Part shown: positions 60,323-64,000 of the stretch, piece after piece
Layout: every line of letters starts with the position of its first letter
How positions within the stretch are numbered: position 1 is the first letter of the stretch
Source: Pseudomonadota bacterium
GTDB lineage: Bacteria; Pseudomonadota; Alphaproteobacteria; Rhizobiales; Methylopilaceae
DNA length: 64,000 bases
NCBI GenBank assembly: GCA_023388965.1
Contig: JAEWFF010000004.1
Coordinates: 134,784-198,783, forward strand
Direction: 5' to 3'
The notes under the pieces: model-generated
What the model was told of the DNA's origin: nothing
The model's input: the letters and a program-made list of their open reading frames with translations, nothing else
The model's database searches: none
Position numbers and translations under genes: made by a program

Positions 60323-61136
60323 TCCCGTCAAGCGCGTCACCCGTACGATCTGGACCGGGGAAGGCTTCGTCACCTCCGAACGCACCATTCCGAACGAAGT
60401 CGCAATCGCCATCACCTATGGCGGGTCAACCCAGGCCGTGATGATGGCGACCCCGAACGATCTCGAGGATTTCGCGGTCGGTTTCAGCATCACCGAAGGC
60501 CTGATCCGCACGCCCGCCGACATCACCTCGCTCGATGTGGTCGAGGAGACGGAAGGCGTCGAGCTGCGCATGTGGCTGGTGTCTGAACTCGCCGAGACCT
60601 ATTCGCGCCGCCGCCGCCTGCTCGCCGGGCCGACCGGGTGCGGGCTGTGCGGCATCGAAAGCCTGACCGAGGCGGTCAAGCCGCCGGCCAAGGTTGCCGA
60701 GGGCACACCTCTCGTGCCGGCCGACATCGTCGCCGCCATGAACGCCCTGCCCGAGGCCCAGATTCTGAACGCCGAAGCCAAAGCCATCCATGCGGCGGGC
60801 TTCTGGACCCGCGCGGACGGCCTCATTGCCGCGCGCGAGGATGTCGGCCGCCACAACGCGCTCGACAAGCTCGTCGGCCATATCGTCCGCTCCGGCCGCT
60901 CGGCCGCCGAGGGCGTGGTCGTCCTGACCAGCCGCGTCTCGGTGGAGATGGTGCAGAAGGCCGCCGCCATCGGGGCGCCGGTCATTGCCGCCGTCTCGGC
61001 GCCGACCGCCCTGGCCGTCAAGATGGCCGAGGAATCCGGCATCACCCTGATCGCGATCGCGCGCGGCGAGAGCTTCGAAATCTACACCCACAAGGACCGC
61101 ATCGCACCGCCCTCGAAGGCATCGGACGCCGCTTAA
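60315..61136 (+). CDS. fdhD: Formate dehydrogenase accessory sulfurtransferase FdhD
   Basis: 273-aa accessory protein (FdsC) that transfers sulfur to the Mo-bis-MGD cofactor and inserts it into FdsA. The redox-active pair is C109/C112 in GPTGCGLCGIE; other hallmarks are FAVGFSITEGLI, AREDVGRHNALDKLVG and LTSRVSVEMVQKAA. ATG 60315 with AAGGAGG 7 nt upstream, overlapping the 85-aa gene by 8 bp. The stop overlaps the stop of the convergent ModE-like gene by 4 bp. Confidence 0.93.
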   Translation: MPDPVKRVTRTIWTGEGFVTSERTIPNEVAIAITYGGSTQAVMMATPNDLEDFAVGFSITEGLIRTPADITSLDVVEETEGVELRMWLVSELAETYSRRRRLLAGPTGCGLCGIESLTEAVKPPAKVAEGTPLVPADIVAAMNALPEAQILNAEAKAIHAAGFWTRADGLIAAREDVGRHNALDKLVGHIVRSGRSAAEGVVVLTSRVSVEMVQKAAAIGAPVIAAVSAPTALAVKMAEESGITLIAIARGESFEIYTHKDRIAPPSKASDAA

Positions 61137-61483
61137 GCCTTCGGCACGCCCCGCGCGGCTTTCGTAAGCGCCGCGATCTGCGCCTTGCTCCCCTTGGCAG
61201 CTTCCTTCTGAAGCGCGCGAAACTGCACGATAAGCTCACGCCCGAGCGGCGTCAGTTCGGCCCCGCCGCCCGCTTTACCGCCCGTCTGGGCATGCACGAC
61301 CGGCGCACCGAATATGCGGTTCAGTTCGGCGACGAGATCCCAGGCCCGCTTGTAGGACATGTTCATCGCCCGCCCCGCCGCCGAGATGGAGCCATGCTCG
61401 GCGATCAGTTCGAGCAATTGCACCTTGCCCGGCCCGATCCAGCTTTCGCCGTCGAAATAAAGACGCAGCCTCAGTTCGCTCAT
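61133..61483 (-). CDS. ModE-like single-domain winged-helix regulator
   Basis: 116-aa protein equal to the DNA-binding N-terminal domain of ModE: KVQLLELIAEHGSISAAGRAMNMSYKRAWDLVAELN is the HTH core, with GGKAGGGAELTPLGRELI as the wing. The C-terminal molybdate-binding (MOP/TOBE) domains of full ModE (about 260 aa) are missing, so it cannot sense molybdate the usual way. It is divergent from modA (80 bp) and convergent with fdhD. Confidence 0.85.
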   Translation of the reverse strand: MSELRLRLYFDGESWIGPGKVQLLELIAEHGSISAAGRAMNMSYKRAWDLVAELNRIFGAPVVHAQTGGKAGGGAELTPLGRELIVQFRALQKEAAKGSKAQIAALTKAARGVPKA

Positions 61484-61519
61484 AGGGCAAAGTTTAGCCG
61501 GATTCGGGCTTGCTGTCCG

Positions 61520-61544
61520 TCGTATTGGGTGGGATATAGCGATA
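61520..61544. promoter_or_regulatory. Candidate ModE box upstream of modA
   Basis: Read on the minus strand, TATCGCTATAT is a good half-site of the ModE consensus, followed by a 7-nt spacer and AATACGA, a degenerate second half. It lies 19 bp upstream of the modA ATG and in the divergent region with the ModE-like gene, so it could control both. Confidence 0.5.
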
Positions 61545-61563
61545 CCTGTTTCGGGAGGATGCT

Positions 61564-62322
61564 ATGTTTCGGACGATTGCTTCCGCGCTATTTGCGCTGA
61601 CCCTTATCTCGGCGCCCGCCGCCGCGCAGAATCTCACCGTGTTCGCCGCAGCGAGCCTCAAAAACGCGCTCGACGAAGTGAACGCGGCCTGGACCAAGGA
61701 AAGCGGCAAGACCGCCGCTACGTCCTATGCAGGCTCGAACGCGCTCGCCAAGCAGATCGAATCCGGCGCGCCGGCGGATGTGTTCATTTCCGCGGATCTT
61801 GCCTGGATGGATTACGTGGAGGAGAAAAAGCTCGTGCGCGAGGGCACGCGCTCCAGCCTGCTCGGCAACCGCATCGTGCTCATCGCGCCCAAGGACACCA
61901 CCGCGAGCGTGACATTGGCGCCCGGCGTCGATCTCGGCGCGGCCATCGGCGACGGCAAGCTGGCCATGGCCAATACCGACAGCGTTCCGGCCGGTAAGTA
62001 CGGCAAGGCCGCGCTGGAGAAGCTCGGCTCGTGGGACGGCGTGAAGGACAAGGTCGCGCAGGCCGAGAATGTGCGCGCCGCGCTTCTGCTCGTCTCGCGC
62101 GGTGAGGCTCCGTTCGGCATCGTCTACAAGACGGATGCGGCGTCCGACCCCGACGTGAAGATCGTCGATACGTTCCCGGAAGACACGCATCCCCCGATCG
62201 TCTATCCGGCGGCGGCAATTGCGGCTTCGACCAATGCCGACGCCGAGGCCTATCTGAAATTCCTGCGCTCGCCGGTCGCGGTCGAAGCGTTCGAAAAACA
62301 GGGCTTCGCGGTTCTGGACTGA
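61564..62322 (+). CDS. modA: Molybdate ABC transporter substrate-binding protein
   Basis: 252-aa periplasmic molybdate-binding protein. Signal peptide MFRTIASALFALTLISAPAAA, then NLTVFAAASLKNALDEV, SYAGSNALAKQIESGAPADVFISAD (oxyanion-binding serines) and TDSVPAGKYGKAALEKLG, all ModA hallmarks. ATG 61564 with GGGAGGA upstream. It supplies molybdate for the Mo-dependent formate dehydrogenase next door. modB follows after 3 bp. Confidence 0.94.
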   Translation: MFRTIASALFALTLISAPAAAQNLTVFAAASLKNALDEVNAAWTKESGKTAATSYAGSNALAKQIESGAPADVFISADLAWMDYVEEKKLVREGTRSSLLGNRIVLIAPKDTTASVTLAPGVDLGAAIGDGKLAMANTDSVPAGKYGKAALEKLGSWDGVKDKVAQAENVRAALLLVSRGEAPFGIVYKTDAASDPDVKIVDTFPEDTHPPIVYPAAAIAASTNADAEAYLKFLRSPVAVEAFEKQGFAVLD

Positions 62323-62325
62323 ACC

Positions 62326-63057
62326 ATGATGTTCGGACTTCAGGAGGCTGAGCTTCAGGCGCTCTCGCTCAGCCTCCGCGTTGCCACATGGGGGACGCTC
62401 GCCAGCCTGCCATTCGCGATCGCGGTCGCCTGGCTGCTGGCGCGTGGCCGCTTTTACGGGAAATCGCTGCTGAACGGCATCGTCCTTCTGCCGCTGATCC
62501 TGCCGCCGGTCGTCACCGGCTATTTCCTTCTTTTGCTGTTCGGCCGCAAAGGCCCGATCGGCGCCTTTCTCGCCGACAATTTCGGCATCGTCTTTTCCTT
62601 CCGCTGGACGGGCGCCGCGCTCGCCGCCGCCGTGATGGGCTTCCCGCTTATGGTGACGTCCATACGCCTGTCGCTGGAAGCGGTTGACCGCCGCCTCGAA
62701 GACGCCGCGGCGACGCTCGGCTCCGGCCGGCTTTCCGCGTTCTTCAAGGTAACGCTGCCGCTCGCATCGCCCGGCATCCTTGCCGGCACCGTGCTCAGCT
62801 TCGCCAAGGCCATGGGCGAGTTCGGCGCGACGATCACCTTCGTCTCGAACATTCCGGGCGAGACGCAGACCATCCCGACCGCGATCTACACCTTCACGCA
62901 GGTTCCCGGCGGCGAGAGCGGAGCGTTGCGGCTGATCCTCATTTCGGTGACGATCTCGATGGGCGCGCTGCTCGCGTCCGAACTCCTGTCGCGGCGGATG
63001 CGCCGCGCTTCGGGCCTTGAAGCCAAGGCCGGGGCTGCAAGCCGCCGCGCTGCGTAA
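62326..63057 (+). CDS. modB: Molybdate ABC transporter permease
   Basis: 243-aa inner-membrane permease with five or six helices. The cytoplasmic EAA loop (EDAAATLGSGRLSAFFKVTLP) that docks the ATPase is intact, as are FAKAMGEFGATITFVSNIPGETQTI, a ModB signature. The C-terminus carries a basic tail (RRMRRASG). Normally modC (ATPase) follows directly; here a terminator and the convergent HU gene follow, so no modC is encoded in the operon. Confidence 0.94.
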   Translation: MMFGLQEAELQALSLSLRVATWGTLASLPFAIAVAWLLARGRFYGKSLLNGIVLLPLILPPVVTGYFLLLLFGRKGPIGAFLADNFGIVFSFRWTGAALAAAVMGFPLMVTSIRLSLEAVDRRLEDAAATLGSGRLSAFFKVTLPLASPGILAGTVLSFAKAMGEFGATITFVSNIPGETQTIPTAIYTFTQVPGGESGALRLILISVTISMGALLASELLSRRMRRASGLEAKAGAASRRAA

Positions 63058-63105
63058 GCGTCATACATACGCGGCACATCTGCCCATACATGTTTCCAGA
63101 AATGA

Positions 63106-63129
63106 CAAAGGCCCCTTGCGGGGCCTTTG
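63106..63129. terminator. Bidirectional terminator between modB and the HU gene
   Basis: Perfect 10-bp stem CAAAGGCCCC/GGGGCCTTTG with a 4-nt loop. It serves convergent modB (48 bp upstream) and HU (24 bp away). Confidence 0.85.
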
Positions 63130-63152
63130 CATAACCGGGACCGCCTGAGCGA

Positions 63153-63452
63153 TCAGACGGCGTCCTTCGCGGCCTTGACCGGGCGGGCACGAACGATCTT
63201 GCGCGCCGGCTTGGCCTTGAACGTGGTCGGCTCGCCGGTGAAGGGATTGACGCCCTTGCGCGCCTTGGTGGCCGGCTTCTTGACCACGACGAACTTCGCA
63301 AAACCCGGCACGGTGAACGCGCCCGACTTCTTCAGTTCCTTGTGGCCGACGGTCACGAGCGCGTCCATCACGCCCTTCACTTCTCTCTTCGTCAACTCGG
63401 TTGCGTCAGCGATCTTCTCGATCAGCTGCGACTTGGTCATTTGGGTAGCCAT
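63153..63452 (-). CDS. HU-family DNA-binding protein
   Basis: 99-aa nucleoid protein. MTKSQLIEKIADATELTKREV (helical part), TVPGFAKFVVVKK, then the beta-arm GVNPFTGEPTTFKAKPA with the conserved Pro; a short basic Ala/Lys tail (ARPVKAAKDAV). Binds and bends DNA nonspecifically. ATG 63452 with GGAGGGG 4 nt upstream. Length is slightly above the usual 90 aa because of the tail. Confidence 0.94.
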   Translation of the reverse strand: MATQMTKSQLIEKIADATELTKREVKGVMDALVTVGHKELKKSGAFTVPGFAKFVVVKKPATKARKGVNPFTGEPTTFKAKPARKIVRARPVKAAKDAV

Positions 63453-63650
63453 CGCCCCTCCAGTGATTCGTGCGGGTGCACATTACGCCGATTGCAGCCC
63501 GTGCAAGAGCCTGAATTCAGGGCCGGGCGCGCGAAACACCCCCTTTTTTAGGGGATTCGGGGCGTTTTTGCGATTGCGGAGAGGCTGTCCACCGCCGGAA
63601 AGAGGGGCAAGCGGGCCGGAAGACAGGAGCGCTTCCGGCCCGCCGGGAGA

Positions 63651-64000
63651 TTAGCCCTTGAGCAGATCGACGAGAGTTTTGCCGAGCTGTGCGGGGGATG
63701 GGGAGACGCGGATGCCGGCCGCTTCCATGGCCGCGATCTTGTCCTCGGCGCCGCCTTTGCCGCCCGAGATGATCGCCCCGGCATGGCCCATGCGCCGGCC
63801 GGGAGGCGCGGTGCGGCCCGCAATGAAGCCCACGGTCGGCTTCTTGCGGCCCTTCTTGGCCTCGTCGGCGAGAAACTGCGCCGCATCCTCTTCCGCGCTG
63901 CCGCCGATCTCGCCGATCATGATGATCGACTGCGTCTTCGGATCGGCCAGGAACAGTTCCAGCACGTCGATGAATTCGGTGCCCTTGACCGGATCGCCGC
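63651..64000 (-). CDS. sucD: Succinate-CoA ligase alpha subunit, C-terminal part (5' end outside window)
   Basis: The frame stays open to the right edge, so only the last 115 or so residues are visible. GDPVKGTEFIDVLELFLAD, MIGEIGGSAEEDAAQFL and TAPPGRRMGHAGAIISGGKG match the C-terminal ATP-citrate-lyase/CoA-ligase domain of SucD; the Gly-rich GAIISGGKGG is the phosphate-binding loop region. The active-site His should lie in AGRTAPPGRRMGHAGA (GHAGA). It acts in the TCA cycle. A malate-CoA ligase (MtkB) cannot be fully excluded from the fragment. Confidence 0.9.
   Translation of the reverse strand, partial: GDPVKGTEFIDVLELFLADPKTQSIIMIGEIGGSAEEDAAQFLADEAKKGRKKPTVGFIAGRTAPPGRRMGHAGAIISGGKGGAEDKIAAMEAAGIRVSPSPAQLGKTLVDLLKG

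Overview
The window is 64 kb of GC-rich, densely coded chromosome from an alphaproteobacterium, most likely of the order Hyphomicrobiales (Rhizobiales). The evidence is gene content and order: the rnd-lptC-lptA-lptB-rpoN-ptsN block, tRNA-Leu next to a complex I NDUFA9-like gene, uppP and an FzlA-like GST, a ROSE-type hsp20 leader, an imuA-imuB-dnaE2 mutasome under a GTTC-N7-GTTC LexA box, and an fdsGBA formate dehydrogenase operon. There are no rRNA genes, CRISPR arrays, prophages or transposase genes. Accessory DNA consists of short palindromic (REP/BIME-like) repeats.

Layout. 1-3060: MacAB-type export pump, whose adaptor gene runs off the left edge. 3057-8496 (minus): a lone response regulator, then ptsN, rpoN and the LPS-export genes lptB/A/C with rnd. 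8628-12902: a Tat-signal Arg/His-rich protein, an ABC-2 exporter pair and an M3 peptidase. 13095-16783: tRNA-Leu(CAG), NDUFA9-like protein, uppP, FzlA-like GST and an SDR. 17009-21731: a lysophospholipase-like hydrolase, hsp20 behind a probable RNA thermometer, and putA. 21685-25353: a polysaccharide flippase, an acyltransferase-like protein and a FemAB/GNAT protein. 25337-29977 (minus): phnM, DUF1045, a DUF1007-nickel/cobalt transporter fusion and hemH. 30454-34533: nrdA-nrdB, where NrdB has Phe at the radical-tyrosine position, so the enzyme is predicted to be class Ic (Mn/Fe). 34707-36899: a lipoprotein hydrolase, a 45-aa small gene and a palindrome-rich gap. 36900-40971: glpK, an LLM oxidoreductase and glpD. 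41024-41455: cytochrome c556-like.

41539-53748 is a DNA-repair island. It holds the four-gene ligase-associated set (ligase, MBL exonuclease, Lhr-type helicase, PdeM endonuclease, with a GNAT gene in between), directly followed by the SOS mutasome dnaE2/imuB/imuA. 53851-63057 is a formate/molybdenum island: a LysR regulator, fdsG-fdsB-fdsA-fdsD, an 85-aa unknown gene, fdhD, a ModE-like regulator and modA-modB, with no modC in the window. HU and the 3' part of sucD close the window.

The most unusual signals are these. (1) A REP-like element sits in frame inside the Lhr helicase gene, between helicase motifs I and Ia, and a second repeat family sits in frame at the 5' end of the next gene, pdeM. 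(2) The same helicase gene has no ATG/GTG/TTG start upstream of its Walker A motif; an ACG stands where an ATG would be expected. (3) The RNR is predicted to be class Ic. (4) modAB has no modC. (5) A REP copy at 36.7 kb has another pair of palindromes nested inside it. (6) Most convergent gene ends overlap or abut, while REP copies occupy two of the few that do not.
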